Assembly (NCBI GenBank): GCA_040285825.1
Contig: JAUPSS010000002.1
Location: forward strand, 248,001-312,000
Direction of reading: 5' to 3'
From: Eukaryota sp. TZLM1-RC
Taxonomy: Eukaryota; Metamonada: BaSk clade
Length of the DNA stretch: 64,000 nucleotides
Under the pieces are notes generated by a model, which saw only the letters and a list, made by a program, of their open reading frames with translations, ran no database searches and was not told where the DNA came from. Position 1 is the first letter of the stretch; each line of letters begins with the position of its first letter. The position numbers and the translations under genes are program-made. Positions 1 through 10,544 of the stretch are shown here, piece after piece.

Positions 1-655
1 AAAAGGGTGTTTGTGAAAACAAGTCGTCAGATTCTTCACTTTTTGTAACCATTGTACCACGAAGATTTGGATTGTGTGCCACTAATGAAGCATTTGTAAC
101 AAAAATGAGATTATATTTGAACATCCCCATTAACCAATTATTATCAAAAAGAAAAATGTATTTGTTCGAATTCACCTCAACTCACTTTGCGCCATGCTCT
201 GAATTGCTCGGAATTGATAACTTATCGTTCTTCATTACATGATGCTGTTAGAGACACTGTTTTCAATATGGCACAAACTGCAAGGATATCGTGTATCAAA
301 GAGCCCCTGCTGAAGGAAACACTTTCTCTGAATAATTTTGGTTCTGATGATAGAGGTGATGTATACTGTGATTGGATTGATAATTCTGAAGCTATTGTTG
401 ACTTTGTCTCATGTAATGTTGCAAATGATACTTTGGTTCACAGAAGAAAACTTAATCCGGTGGCTGCTCTGGATTTTAAAGCAAAAGAGAAACATAGAAA
501 ATATGATAAAGATATTGAAGAGGCAAATGTCGATAGAAATACACAGCTGGTTTTTATTGCTTCAAAGGTACTCCTCTGTAAAAGGAAAACAAAGAAAAAG
601 AAACCTTAGAACATTATATAGTTTATTAGCATGGATAGAGACATACATTTGAGTA
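1..655 (+). mobile_element. RLE non-LTR retrotransposon remnant (group gamma), truncated
   Basis: Decayed C-terminal piece of a non-LTR retrotransposon. The clearest frame, 187-565, reads through an R-x-x-LHDAVRD segment, then DDRGDVYCDWID...IVDFVS. This GD...(V/I)D pattern is the core of the restriction-like endonuclease that follows the CCHC finger in R2-like elements. It ends with HRKYDKDIEE and QLVFIA. The same protein is seen at 23,039-23,614 on the other strand, where it continues into FPFSINGRLSVEAETFLDDF. Here the frame breaks at about 567 into an A-rich tail, so the copy is also cut at its 3' end. No intact reverse transcriptase is present. Confidence 0.7.
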
Positions 656-724
656 ACTCAATTGAGTTAACAAATTAAATAAAAATAAACAAACATCAAA
701 CATTTAGCGTTTTCGGTCCTAAAT

Positions 725-2045
725 GTGTGTTTTGGATCAAAAATTAATCATCTTCTTCGTTCTTTATCTCCCACAATTTCTCATGATTTTGCACGTCAAT
801 TCAATACTTTGAGAACAAATTTTTTAGGAAATTTAGTAGAAGTTTGTCCATCTAAAATTCCTTATCATGCATTTTTTAGTCCTAAATTTGGTGGAGTTGG
901 TTTTTCAAAAGCAGAGTATTTATGCAAAAGTGCTTTTATTGGTGGTATGAAAAATTTTCTTTTGAATGGAAACTTCGTTTTGATCATATTCCTTTAAATG
1001 AATCACATCCTTTATTAATTTCTCTTGAAAAAAATGGTGCAAGAACTACCTGTTGATATTTGGAATAGGAGTTTTCCTTCAAGTTTGCCTGCTGTGCCTT
1101 CGAGATCTTTCACCAACCTTCATCTTGCTGTTGTGAAATTACAGAAATCTGTCCTTATTGGTTTTGAAGACCTGGATTTTTCTAAACGACTTAGTGTGAC
1201 TAAGATTAATAATCCCGTCTTTGCTGCCTTTTTATCAGACATTCAGAACTGTACTAGTTTAATATCTCAGCAACCAAGGCCATTTGGTCTTCACTTAACA
1301 AATGAAGCTTGGAAACAAAACATGCGGTTGAGATTAGGGATGTATCCAAGTGGTCTTTTGGACAATTCTTATTGTATTTGTAACAAAAAACCTACTGCCA
1401 ATTTTCGTCATATTGTGAGCTGTAAGAAATTTCTCCAATATAGGTCAGTTCTTCATAATGCCGTTCGTGATGTGACATATGAGATGTTCAAGTGTTACAA
1501 TTTTAGTTGCAAAGTAGAACCTTTGTTGAAGCATTATAGTGATGATAATCATTTTAATTCACGTCGAGGTGATTTAATTGCTCCTTTTGTGGATTCCTCT
1601 CAAGTTGTTGTTGATTTCACTACAGTTGATCCCTTTGCTTTTGTTTATCGCGATGATGTTTTACTTAGTACTAATGGTCATTTAAACAAGGCTGAAGATC
1701 GTAAGAGAGATAAATATACTGAGATATTAAATGATTTAAATAAGAACCTTTATTCGAAGTTTTCGTTTGTTCCTTTTGCCTTTTCGATTTTTGGCAACAT
1801 TGGACAATCCGCCTTGAATTTCATCAATGATTTTGGTAATTTATGTCGTTCAAGTGGTAAGAATTTTGCAGAGAATTTATGGAAAAATCGTATCATTTTC
1901 GCTTTGTACAGAAGTGTTCCCAAGTACTTGAGTTTAATGATGTCTAAACTTTATCAAGAGTTGGCGTGGAGAATTTAGTTTCTTATGTGTTTTAGTTTGT
2001 TTTGTTTTTATTTGATTCTTTATATAAATGGTTCAATAAATAAAA
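725..2045 (+). mobile_element. RLE non-LTR retrotransposon, 5'-truncated (group epsilon, copy 1)
   Basis: C-terminal part of a reverse-transcriptase ORF. 725-997 has the post-RT motif FFSPKFGGVGFSKAEYLCKS, like the P-x-GG-x-G segment of non-LTR elements. After a frameshift the ORF 1025-1978 carries CICNKKP...HIVSCKK (finger), HNAVRDVTYEMFK, RRGDLIAPFVD...VVVDFTTVDP (endonuclease core) and FVPFAFSIFGNIGQSALNFI. A near-identical copy is at 48,435-49,382 on the minus strand. Compared with that copy, this one has a deletion of about 11 bp near 1950 that shifts the last residues. The 3' end runs into AT-rich sequence with AATAAA-like strings. Confidence 0.8.
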
Positions 2046-2217
2046 TAAAAATAATAAAAATACTAATTAATGAATATCTAAATGAAGGATAAAGCAGAAA
2101 ATCTAGATAAAATTAAAAACTAACTTTATAAATAATAAAATTTACAAATTAATGCGGACCAACCAACAAATTGATAATTATAAATAAGTTCTGAAATAAA
2201 TAATTTCAACAGCAAAA

Positions 2218-4455
2218 CTAAATCTGTCCAGAAAACGCATTTCTTGGATTACCTGTAGCACCATTTACATTAGGAGATGGGCCAGCAGTGGGAACATGAG
2301 GTCTGGGAACATTACTGGCATAGTGAGGAGTATTGGGTGGAGCTTTTACTTCATAGTGTGGATTGCCAATATACTGAGGAGGTGGAGGACCTTGATGGAA
2401 ATGGTTATTTGGAGGATACTGGGGTTGTGGCATCATTGGTCGGTTCGGTGCAGACCTTACACCATCAAAATCACCTTGACATGAAGGAATCACTTCTATA
2501 AACCTTTTCTGTACTCCTGCAATCATTTTGGCTCCATGGATCCTGTACATTTGAGTAGCTTCTTCTGTAGAAACACAAATATGAGCAAGACCAGAGTGCT
2601 TCCCTTGACGGTTATACTCAATAACTACATTCTCTAAAGGTAGCCTCAACCCAAAATTAACCAACCAACTATGAACTTCCTGTTCAAAGAACTTGAAAGG
2701 AACACCACGTAATTTGAAGAAAAACATTGGTCTGGGTGCAGGGGGATAATGATAATTCTGTGTTCCAAAACCTGGGGGTGGACCAATTGGATTACCATAA
2801 GAGTCATAGAATGGGGCATGAGGTCTGGGCTGAAATGCTACATTGGTATGTATTGGTGGTTGCTGCCTTGGGTCAACCGACTGAGCTGCATCAAATTGAT
2901 TTTGAATTTCCAAAGGTCCTGGATGGGGTGGATGGTTTTGTTGTTGAGGCTGTTGGGCCTTCTTCGACTTCTTCAACTGTTTAGGTGGAGAGTTGTTGCT
3001 TAAAAACTTCTGAGTTTGGCTATACATACGGTTGTACTCCTTTTCAGTAGATGGGCGAATCTGGATATAATTCTTTTCGTTGATCCAAACTTCACGATCT
3101 CTAGCTAAAATGGAATCGTAGGCTTCCTGAGTATCAACAAGGACAAAAACTTCAGTTAAGGATTGGGGCCTCTTATTTGAACCAACATTGCCGGGGAGAA
3201 CAAGAAGAGATTGAGGAACAAGAGGATGTAACCAGTCCAAAACTTGTTGCTCCTCCGTGCCAACAGGGACACCAAACAAATGGGCTATCCACAATGAAGA
3301 GGTTTCTGTGTTGGATGTGTCCAAGTCATTATTGACACATTCATCATCAACTTTTTTACGTTTATTAGGAGGCAATGCGGAATCAGTGAGCTCTTTCAAT
3401 GAAGAAACATAAGAGGAGTAAGAATTTGCTGTGATTTTGGAGATGCTGGGATAAGATCCCCTATAATACTTGCATGACTTTCTCAAAATATTTTCGTCCT
3501 TACCTACTGCAATGAGTACAAGAGATGACGAGTTAGGTACAGCAAAGCAAACTTCAGCACAGATAAATAAACCAAAATCTTGGGCGATAGATTGTTGATT
3601 CTCTATAGAAAGGTCTGACTCTATCGTAGAAAAATCCTCAATCCTAACAGGAACCTGGTGCTTGAATAACTTTTCAGCAGGAGGCTGTAGAGTCAGTATA
3701 TTGTCAAAATCCGGTTCTTTGAAGCTGGGTCTGGGCTGAACTTCTTGGTGGCAGTTTATAAAAGCAGGGGTCGACAAACAATTGCTTAATAACACCTCGA
3801 TAGAGAATTGCTGCTGCAATGACACCTTGAGAAACTCGCAATAGACATGTAACCGGTCCAGTAATGGCATCTCACCATAGTTGTCATTCAAAAGGCCATT
3901 TTGCTCCATTACAGCAAGAAAACAGTTTTCCTGTTCTCCATCATGAGACGGCCAAGCCTCTTTTACGACACTTTCAAGATAAACATGGTTTGAGAACGAA
4001 GGAGGTAACTTCTGACTGGGCCCAATTTCATCGACAATCTCAAGTAGCTCAGACTGGGGAAGAACTATTCCCAAGACATTGAACCCAGAAAGTGTTGACT
4101 GGCACTCGCTTAAGGCCTCCAATAATGTCAGACTCAAAATGCCATAAAGACGGCTGTTACTGTCCTCAACCAAGCAATGCCAAAACTTCTTCGTACGTTG
4201 CGTCTCAGTATCCCAGAGAGACCAAGCCAGGGATTGTACTTGTCCCTCTTCATTGCGCTCAGTGGCTACAAACACCAAAAAACTGGACATCTTATTGAGA
4301 TGAGGGAAATCAAACTCTTTTTCATCTTCTAAGAATCTTAAGATTCCAAAATTAACTCCTTCTCTTCTTGTCAGTCGTAACGGCCATGTTGTTCTTTGGC
4401 GCAGGTTGCATACATGCAATGTCCAACTCAGTAATACTATCAGATCCTGATTCAT
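2218..4455 (-). CDS. RNA-binding protein with two quasi-RRMs, ESRP/hnRNP-H-like
   Basis: 745 codons without an intron, ending in TAG. Two RRM-like domains are visible. One is at about residues 385-470 (SLWIAHLFGVPV ... NYIQIRPS). The other is at about 575-655 (FFFKLRGVPFKFFEQEVHSW ... KRFIEVIPS). Both end in a (R/N)xIxV/IxxS strand, as in the quasi-RRMs of ESRP/Fusilli and hnRNP H, which bind G-rich RNA and regulate splicing. The N-terminal 350 residues are folded-looking, without low complexity, and could match the extra N-terminal domain of ESRP. A K/Q/P-rich linker (about 480-570) and a Pro/Gly/Asn-rich tail surround the second RRM. The start at 4455 lies 36 bp inside the oppositely oriented kinesin-like gene. 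Assignment to ESRP rather than hnRNP H is an inference. Confidence 0.65.
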   Translation of the reverse strand: MNQDLIVLLSWTLHVCNLRQRTTWPLRLTRREGVNFGILRFLEDEKEFDFPHLNKMSSFLVFVATERNEEGQVQSLAWSLWDTETQRTKKFWHCLVEDSNSRLYGILSLTLLEALSECQSTLSGFNVLGIVLPQSELLEIVDEIGPSQKLPPSFSNHVYLESVVKEAWPSHDGEQENCFLAVMEQNGLLNDNYGEMPLLDRLHVYCEFLKVSLQQQFSIEVLLSNCLSTPAFINCHQEVQPRPSFKEPDFDNILTLQPPAEKLFKHQVPVRIEDFSTIESDLSIENQQSIAQDFGLFICAEVCFAVPNSSSLVLIAVGKDENILRKSCKYYRGSYPSISKITANSYSSYVSSLKELTDSALPPNKRKKVDDECVNNDLDTSNTETSSLWIAHLFGVPVGTEEQQVLDWLHPLVPQSLLVLPGNVGSNKRPQSLTEVFVLVDTQEAYDSILARDREVWINEKNYIQIRPSTEKEYNRMYSQTQKFLSNNSPPKQLKKSKKAQQPQQQNHPPHPGPLEIQNQFDAAQSVDPRQQPPIHTNVAFQPRPHAPFYDSYGNPIGPPPGFGTQNYHYPPAPRPMFFFKLRGVPFKFFEQEVHSWLVNFGLRLPLENVVIEYNRQGKHSGLAHICVSTEEATQMYRIHGAKMIAGVQKRFIEVIPSCQGDFDGVRSAPNRPMMPQPQYPPNNHFHQGPPPPQYIGNPHYEVKAPPNTPHYASNVPRPHVPTAGPSPNVNGATGNPRNAFSGQI

Positions 4456-5555
4456 CTAGTATTCTGTGCGTCGATAGGTCTATTTCTATTCCCTTTAACT
4501 ATATAGTTCCTCCGGACTCGCTACAGTCCACGTACATTTTTGATACAGTTTTTAAACCTCGTTTTTTACCATATCCTCTTGCTAAACCTTCAAATTCATT
4601 GTTGTTATTCCAAGGAGATTACATCAATCTTCATGAGCTATTTGGCTCTGCAAACAGTCCATCGTCCTTTCATTTTTCGCTATTACATCATTTCTTCTCT
4701 CAAAACTCAACCAATCAAGTCAATATTTCGATTAAAGCCCTGCTGCTCCATAATTCCTCCATTGTTGATCTTCTCTCCTCCAATTCTGATAACGTGAGAA
4801 TTTCGACGGATTCCACAGGTAGGACTGTTCTGCCTAATGCTTCCACAAAGATGGTCACCCTTCCTCAAGCTGGGCTTCAAGTACTCCATCGTGTCCATTC
4901 AAGGGCAATGGGATTGATGGAGAAATCAAGAAATGCTTCACAAGATATCGTCATCATTTTTGATGTTTTTAATCAAGCTTTTCAAGAAGGTTTTCCCTTT
5001 ACCTGCATTATTGGTCTGCTGTCATCGAGATCAACTCAAAGATCCTTTTCCCGTTTGTTATCCCAACTCCAAAGCCACCATAAAGTCAGTCCGTGCTGGA
5101 GAGAGAGTGGGTTTAATCACCTGTCAAGAATGGTGTTGTCTGATTTTGATTGCAATGTCCTGCATCACACAGTACTTGATGGTCGTCCTCACCTTGCAAA
5201 GGGTGACCATTCTTTGCTGAGAATTTCCATGAATTGTCAATCTGCTGATCTGATTTCAACGAGTAGACCATTAACCAACAGGCAGCTAGACTTGAATGCA
5301 TCTTGTTCATCGTTGGGTACTTCTTTTAGAGGAAAGGCTAATTTGAGCAGTAGTTTTGGTGCTAAAAGTCATTTTTTCGATTACAAAAGTGAATCCATAA
5401 GAAGAGAGTCAAATGCTGCGGAAGTTGATGAACTTCATAAAGCTCTTTCTGAGGAAGTGGGAAGATCTACAGCTTTGTCCTTGGAAGTGGAAAGGCTTCG
5501 ACTTGAAAATCAAAGACTTTTGGCGGAAAATGAAAGATTGCGGAAAGAGGTTTAG
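4420..5555 (+). CDS. Kinesin-like protein with degenerate (probably ATPase-dead) motor
   Basis: About 378 aa from the ATG at 4420. An in-frame ATG at 4368 would add 17 residues but lies deeper in the antisense neighbour. Residues about 1-290 follow the order of a kinesin motor: FNYIVPPDSLQSTYIFDTVF matches the region before the P-loop; VNISIKALLLHNSSIVDLLS matches the strand before loop 8; SRNASQDIVIIFDVF sits where the switch I SSRSH should be; CWRESGFNHLSRMVL matches the PYRDSKLTRLL helix. The GQTGSGKT P-loop is replaced by LLLFQGDYINLHELFG, and no DLAGSE is seen. The last 60 residues form a coiled coil rich in LRLENQRLLAENERL heptads. This resembles non-catalytic kinesins such as KIF26/VAB-8, Costal-2 or Vik1. 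It converges with the CFAP57-like gene, 217 bp away. Confidence 0.65.
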
Positions 5556-5772
5556 AATGGGTTTTTTTAACTTTTGTATTATATTTAATTAAAATCATTT
5601 AAAGCTTAATAAAAAACAGATTAATCTAATATAGTACAAATTTATTAACTTAATAAATAGAGAATATTCAAAAACCAAAAAAAACCAAATTCAGAGAAAT
5701 ACTAATAAATAATGAATAGTACAATAAATACTTGATAAAAATAAAGAAATTAATTATCACAAATTGAGTCAA

Positions 5773-8700
5773 TCAACCAGTAAAATGTGACTGACTTCTG
5801 TTGACTTCTGGTAATATTTGACCTTCTCTCTGAATTTGATTTAAACACTTTTTCAAATATGATACTTGATGATTCAATTCCTTAATGATTCCATTCTTTG
5901 CAGTCAAGTCTTTTTCCATCATTTCTAGTCTCGCGCTCTCTGAGACTAAACTAAAGTGTTCTCCTGGTCTGCCTTTCAGTACAGCTTGGTTAGCTGATCT
6001 TGACCTTCTATCAGTATAGGAAAAGAATTGTTGACCGGCCTTCTTTCCCGAAATGGAAGGTCCTGGAGCTGATTGAGGGCCGGGTTGAGTGGATGGTACA
6101 CCGTGAGCAGGTGACACTGGAATGGAAGATGACAAACGTCGATAGTCTGCCTTAAGTTCTTGGTTTAGAGTTTGAAGCTGCTGTTTTTCCCTTGCTAACA
6201 GCAAATTGTTCTTCCTCAGTTCATTCAACTCCTCAAGTAAAACACTATTCTCATGTATTTTTTGACTCTTCTCTTGTCTTGATTGAGCAGAAAGTTGATC
6301 TAACGACTTGGACAGGGTGGAAATGCTTTTTTCCAAGTAATTACGATGCCGAAGTACCTCTGAAACGGTACTATCTGAACTCCCATCAAATTCAGAGAGT
6401 GTATTCTTGGATGCATAAGTGTCATAGATTGCCTTCAGACAATCCCTCCAGAAGCGTTGATCAACACTAGTTAAGGTCTTCTTAACATCAGCAATAACAA
6501 GTTCAAAAAGTCTTTCCTTGTCTGACAATTTGACCCTTAGTTTTGACACTTCTGAATTAAGAGCTTTTATTTTGAGCTGTTGTTCCTGTGTTGTCAACTC
6601 CAAATTTATAGAATTCTGATGATCAAATTCAAGCTGCTTATCCATTTCCTCAATGTGCTCTTTCATGTTTTGCAGTTGGTCATCTCTTGGCTGGATTTGC
6701 GATTTCAAGTCCCGCATCTTAACACCCAACACATATTTAAATTTCTCTAAATGCTGATTTTTTTGACTAAGCTCTGAAACTCTTCGCTCTTTCTCGGCAA
6801 TGGTAAGGTCTCTTTCTTCTATTTCCTGTCTCAACATTGATATCCTTCTCTGGGTTTCAGACACTGTTCTGGTTAGGTTTTGTATTTCCAAGTCTTTTTT
6901 TCTTAATTCATTGTCTTTCGTCGCCAAATCATCTGAAAAAACTTGAAACTTTTTTTCATGGTGACCTAACTGATTTCGAAGTAAATTGTTTTTTTCTTCC
7001 AATTCAGAAATAGTTTTCCTAAACCTCCCCTCAGTTAAAGCAATCTCAGTGTCAAAGTCCTCGAGCATCTGTTTCGATTCTTCACTACTTGCCTTTGTAA
7101 GCAGTTTGTTCTCCTCAGTAACAGTTTTTAACTGGTCCATAAGAGAAAGTTCCTTGTCAGAGAAGGTTTCCTTCAAATTGTGTAACTCCTGGGCATGTTG
7201 TCGCTTCAATAGAGCAATTTGTTCTTCATAATGCTGTTCCAAATCATTTTTTTCAGCAATTACTTGATCCAAAAAGATTTTCTTTTCTCGAAGTATATCT
7301 TCATGAAAAGATTTCAAATTTGCTATATCTTGAGCATGTTTAAGATCAGATTCTCTATTTGAAGAAGCAAACTCTTCCTGTCGCTGGTCCAAAAGGTTCA
7401 ATAATCTTTCAATTTCTGATTGTTTCTGACTCAATACTTCATTACCGCGTTTCTCAATCAATTCAATGTCGTGTTGATGATTCTTCTGTACTCCACTTAG
7501 TGTCATTCCAAACTCTTGTTCTTTTTCCTTCAACATTCTATGTAATGACCCAACAAGTTCCATCTGCTCATCCAACTCATCTCTCAACACCAAGAGCCGA
7601 TCATCACCTTTATACCCACTGTATTCAGCTAGTTTTGGAAGGGACGAGTGAGGAGGAAGGACAGCTGAGATGAAGAGAGACCCGTCTCTAGAACCTGAAG
7701 CAATCAATGAAGGAAGACTTGACACTGCTGCAAGGCCAAATGAACCTAAATTTGTTGATTGCGTTTGTTCCAAACCCAATAAGCCTCTGCTACCAACCAA
7801 ACAAGTACAACTAAGGGTGTCTTGATGGAGATGTTTGGCACATATGGGTTTGGAAGTATCAGATGAGGAATCAATCAAATTTGATTGAGAACGCGATCGT
7901 GAGGTTAAATCAAGTCTATAACCAGCAGAATCATTTGCAGCGAGTGGAAACCTATAAAGATTCAAAGACCCGTCACTCAAACCAACTATAACCCATTCCA
8001 AGTCCAGAGTGACATCCAAGGACATCACTGAACTAGGTAATGCCATAATAGTGGAAGAAGAGCTCTTCTTGGTATCAGAAAAGTCGACAATTCGAAGCCT
8101 ACCATCCATTGATCCTGCCAGAGAGTAACCAATGTAGGTACTGTCGTCTTCGTTGATATCAACAGCCAAGGTACTTGAGACAGACCTACAATCCTTGACA
8201 ACACTTTCAACTAAACGATCGGGAACTGGGTTGACTTGCGTTGAATAGTCAAGATTGGTCAAATCCCAAACATACATACCTCCATCCAATCCTACACTGG
8301 TGAGTAGGGAGTCATCCATTGACCAAGAAAGGGAAGTGACGACATCAAGGTGAAGTCTGATGAGTGCATAACATTGACCTGTCCAAAATTTGTAAATTGA
8401 GACACTAGAATCAGACTTGGTGGCTGCCGCAAAGAATTGACCTCCATGGGAGACAGAAACGACAGAAACATTACGTAAAGGGAATTCCTTGACCGTAACA
8501 AAAGAGTTTTTCATTACAGCCAACAAACGTAGAGTATCTGTGAAGCCAGCCACCAAATAAAGGCCATCGGGATGAAAGGCAAGGGAATTGCATTGGGAGG
8601 AGAATAATTGGGCAACTTCAATCAGGTTACGTGACCAGTTAAAAACTCTGATTGATTGATCCTTACTGGAAACTGCGATGGTAGGTCTGGTGGAACAAGT

Positions 8701-9909
8701 GTCAATCGACAGAATTTCATCTGATGGAAAAGAACAAATCAAATAATCAATCAATCCTTCTTGACTTTTTGAGATTGATTCTTGTCCGGATGACGTGATG
8801 GACGAGTGTAGAGGTAAATCTGTATCTGACGACTTTGAAATACTGACGTCCAATCCATCATCAATCAAAGAAATTGGTGATGATGAAAGATTGATTGAAA
8901 GTAACTGCTTGTCTAGAGTTGCTCCAATCAAATTTGATCGAGTAGAAGGAACACTCGTGATAGTCAAAAAAGGTCTTTCTGGTGACGTACACACCACCTG
9001 CCTTGGTTGCCAGCTCACCTTATCATCATCACCAATTACCTTTTCAAACCAAGCAACATGACCAATCGAGGATGAAAGGAAAAGGTTCGTGAAGTTTCCA
9101 GTAACACTATAGACTTGGAGAGGAGAAGAAGTGTTAAAGGGTTGATTGATGGTGAAAATAAGTTCAAATTCAGAGAAAACTAAAACTTGACCACATTCAG
9201 TTCCCAAGACTAAGTAACTATCCCTTGACTTTCCTTGACCTTTTTGAGCTGATGACGTGATCCACACGTGATTGGTAAAGTTATATTCCCCTGCTTGTCG
9301 TTCCGTGAATGCAATTGGCAGTGGTCTGATCGCTTTCCCGCTAATTTTATAAAACTTTAATGCACAATCCCCAGACAATGCCAGTACATCATCATAATAA
9401 GGAACTATTGAGCAGTGAGACAAGGGCTTCTCAAACTTGTGTGTGACAATGATTCGCAGCCGTTCCCAAGCAAAGACTACTAAACAAGGAGAGTTAGATG
9501 TGAGGAGGACAGCTGTTTGGCCATCTGTGGAGAGAGACAGAGAGGTTATGTTAGTACTGTCCAAGCCCAGGTCAGCAAGAGAAATGGTTTTGATTCTAGT
9601 TCTGTTGGGAAAGGAGAAAAAAGAAACAGTATCTGGTTTGTTTTGATTGCACATTGTTTCGACTAGGGCAAGTACACCAGAAGAAGGAGAATATGATAGA
9701 ATCGAAGGACCAGATACCTGTGCAAGACGTTTTTCATCATCCTGGAAAAAGACCTGTTCTTTTGAGTCAAGGTGGAGTGAAACAAGACGACGCCCTACAC
9801 AGTAGGCGATATGTTCTTCATCCAAAAAAACTATAGCGTTTTGTACAGATGCATGAATGCCCCAAGCAAAAAGAGGAACAAGTGAGGATGTAGGAGGTGG
9901 TCGTACCAT
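5773..9909 (-). CDS. CFAP57: CFAP57/WDR65-like WD40 and coiled-coil ciliary protein
   Basis: 1378 codons in one exon, ending in TGA. The N-terminal 760 residues or so are WD40-type repeats: WGIHASVQNAIVFLDEEHIA, SILSYSPSSGVLALVE, VTSLSWSMDDSLLTSVGLDG with MYVWDL, and others. Residues about 780-1290 are a long coiled coil (LRDELDEQMELVGSLHRMLK onward). The short tail is Pro/Ser-rich and then helical. Two WD40 halves followed by a long coiled coil, at about 1250-1400 aa, is the architecture of CFAP57, which helps assemble inner dynein arms on the axoneme. Its start codon is only 2 bp from the edge of the repeat beginning at 9912, so the promoter must lie inside repeated DNA. CFAP44/43 are related alternatives, but the domain order favours CFAP57. 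Confidence 0.75.
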   Translation of the reverse strand: MVRPPPTSSLVPLFAWGIHASVQNAIVFLDEEHIAYCVGRRLVSLHLDSKEQVFFQDDEKRLAQVSGPSILSYSPSSGVLALVETMCNQNKPDTVSFFSFPNRTRIKTISLADLGLDSTNITSLSLSTDGQTAVLLTSNSPCLVVFAWERLRIIVTHKFEKPLSHCSIVPYYDDVLALSGDCALKFYKISGKAIRPLPIAFTERQAGEYNFTNHVWITSSAQKGQGKSRDSYLVLGTECGQVLVFSEFELIFTINQPFNTSSPLQVYSVTGNFTNLFLSSSIGHVAWFEKVIGDDDKVSWQPRQVVCTSPERPFLTITSVPSTRSNLIGATLDKQLLSINLSSSPISLIDDGLDVSISKSSDTDLPLHSSITSSGQESISKSQEGLIDYLICSFPSDEILSIDTCSTRPTIAVSSKDQSIRVFNWSRNLIEVAQLFSSQCNSLAFHPDGLYLVAGFTDTLRLLAVMKNSFVTVKEFPLRNVSVVSVSHGGQFFAAATKSDSSVSIYKFWTGQCYALIRLHLDVVTSLSWSMDDSLLTSVGLDGGMYVWDLTNLDYSTQVNPVPDRLVESVVKDCRSVSSTLAVDINEDDSTYIGYSLAGSMDGRLRIVDFSDTKKSSSSTIMALPSSVMSLDVTLDLEWVIVGLSDGSLNLYRFPLAANDSAGYRLDLTSRSRSQSNLIDSSSDTSKPICAKHLHQDTLSCTCLVGSRGLLGLEQTQSTNLGSFGLAAVSSLPSLIASGSRDGSLFISAVLPPHSSLPKLAEYSGYKGDDRLLVLRDELDEQMELVGSLHRMLKEKEQEFGMTLSGVQKNHQHDIELIEKRGNEVLSQKQSEIERLLNLLDQRQEEFASSNRESDLKHAQDIANLKSFHEDILREKKIFLDQVIAEKNDLEQHYEEQIALLKRQHAQELHNLKETFSDKELSLMDQLKTVTEENKLLTKASSEESKQMLEDFDTEIALTEGRFRKTISELEEKNNLLRNQLGHHEKKFQVFSDDLATKDNELRKKDLEIQNLTRTVSETQRRISMLRQEIEERDLTIAEKERRVSELSQKNQHLEKFKYVLGVKMRDLKSQIQPRDDQLQNMKEHIEEMDKQLEFDHQNSINLELTTQEQQLKIKALNSEVSKLRVKLSDKERLFELVIADVKKTLTSVDQRFWRDCLKAIYDTYASKNTLSEFDGSSDSTVSEVLRHRNYLEKSISTLSKSLDQLSAQSRQEKSQKIHENSVLLEELNELRKNNLLLAREKQQLQTLNQELKADYRRLSSSIPVSPAHGVPSTQPGPQSAPGPSISGKKAGQQFFSYTDRRSRSANQAVLKGRPGEHFSLVSESARLEMMEKDLTAKNGIIKELNHQVSYLKKCLNQIQREGQILPEVNRSQSHFTG

Positions 9910-10021
9910 TCTACAAATATTGTCTATAACAATGAAATAAGTATCCTTTACTCTGATATCCAGGGACTGAGTTTTTGAGAAATGGATTATTTTCTACTTG
10001 ATACCTTTTTCTTTGAACCTT

Positions 10022-10480
10022 CATCAACCTTGACTCACTGCAAGTATACTGGTCTATCTTCACCATTTACATGTGCTTCCATCACGGCCAACATATTCAG
10101 CGGAGCATTGCGATCTCTATTCCACAATCTTTTGCATAATTTACACCGGGTAAGCCCGTGATCAAAGACATCTCATGTCTCTTCCATCGTCTTGGAGTTG
10201 TTGCATCGGAATGTTTCAACTGTTTTCTCAGCTTTCTTACAGTTGAAACAACATCAACTGGTTCGAAACTCATCAATTAAAAAGACCTTATAACCAGCCT
10301 TTTTAAACAAAATGCTCAAATCTTTTCCTTTGGTAGTTTCTTTGAATTTCATACATTTGCCTGGTTCCCAGTCTCCGATTCCGGTAACTACTTGGCTGGA
10401 ATCACCAATTTCTTTTTTGAAGCACTGAATCGTTCTTACCTCAGATCTTGTGCGATTTATTTCAACTCACCATCTTTGTT
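10022..10480 (-). pseudogene. Fanzor/TnpB-like C-terminal relic (copy A)
   Basis: On the minus strand the frames contain a GIGDWEPGKCMKFKETTK segment, an IDEFRT...CCFNCKK half finger, and LCKRLWNRDRNAPLNMLAVM. This order (GD(W/G), E-x-x-T-S, C-x2-C, then C-x2-C followed by RDxNAxxN) is the zinc-ribbon/RuvC-III end of TnpB and its eukaryotic Fanzor relatives. The Asp of RDRN corresponds to the last RuvC catalytic residue. The reading is broken by stops and frameshifts, and the upstream RuvC Asp and Glu blocks are not present. The copy at 43,195-43,700 is better preserved. Non-functional as it stands. Confidence 0.65.
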
Positions 10481-10544
10481 GTCTACATAATTTTTTGTAA
10501 TAGACCTCATCAATCTTAATGTTTGTATTGTTCTCTTAAAATAC

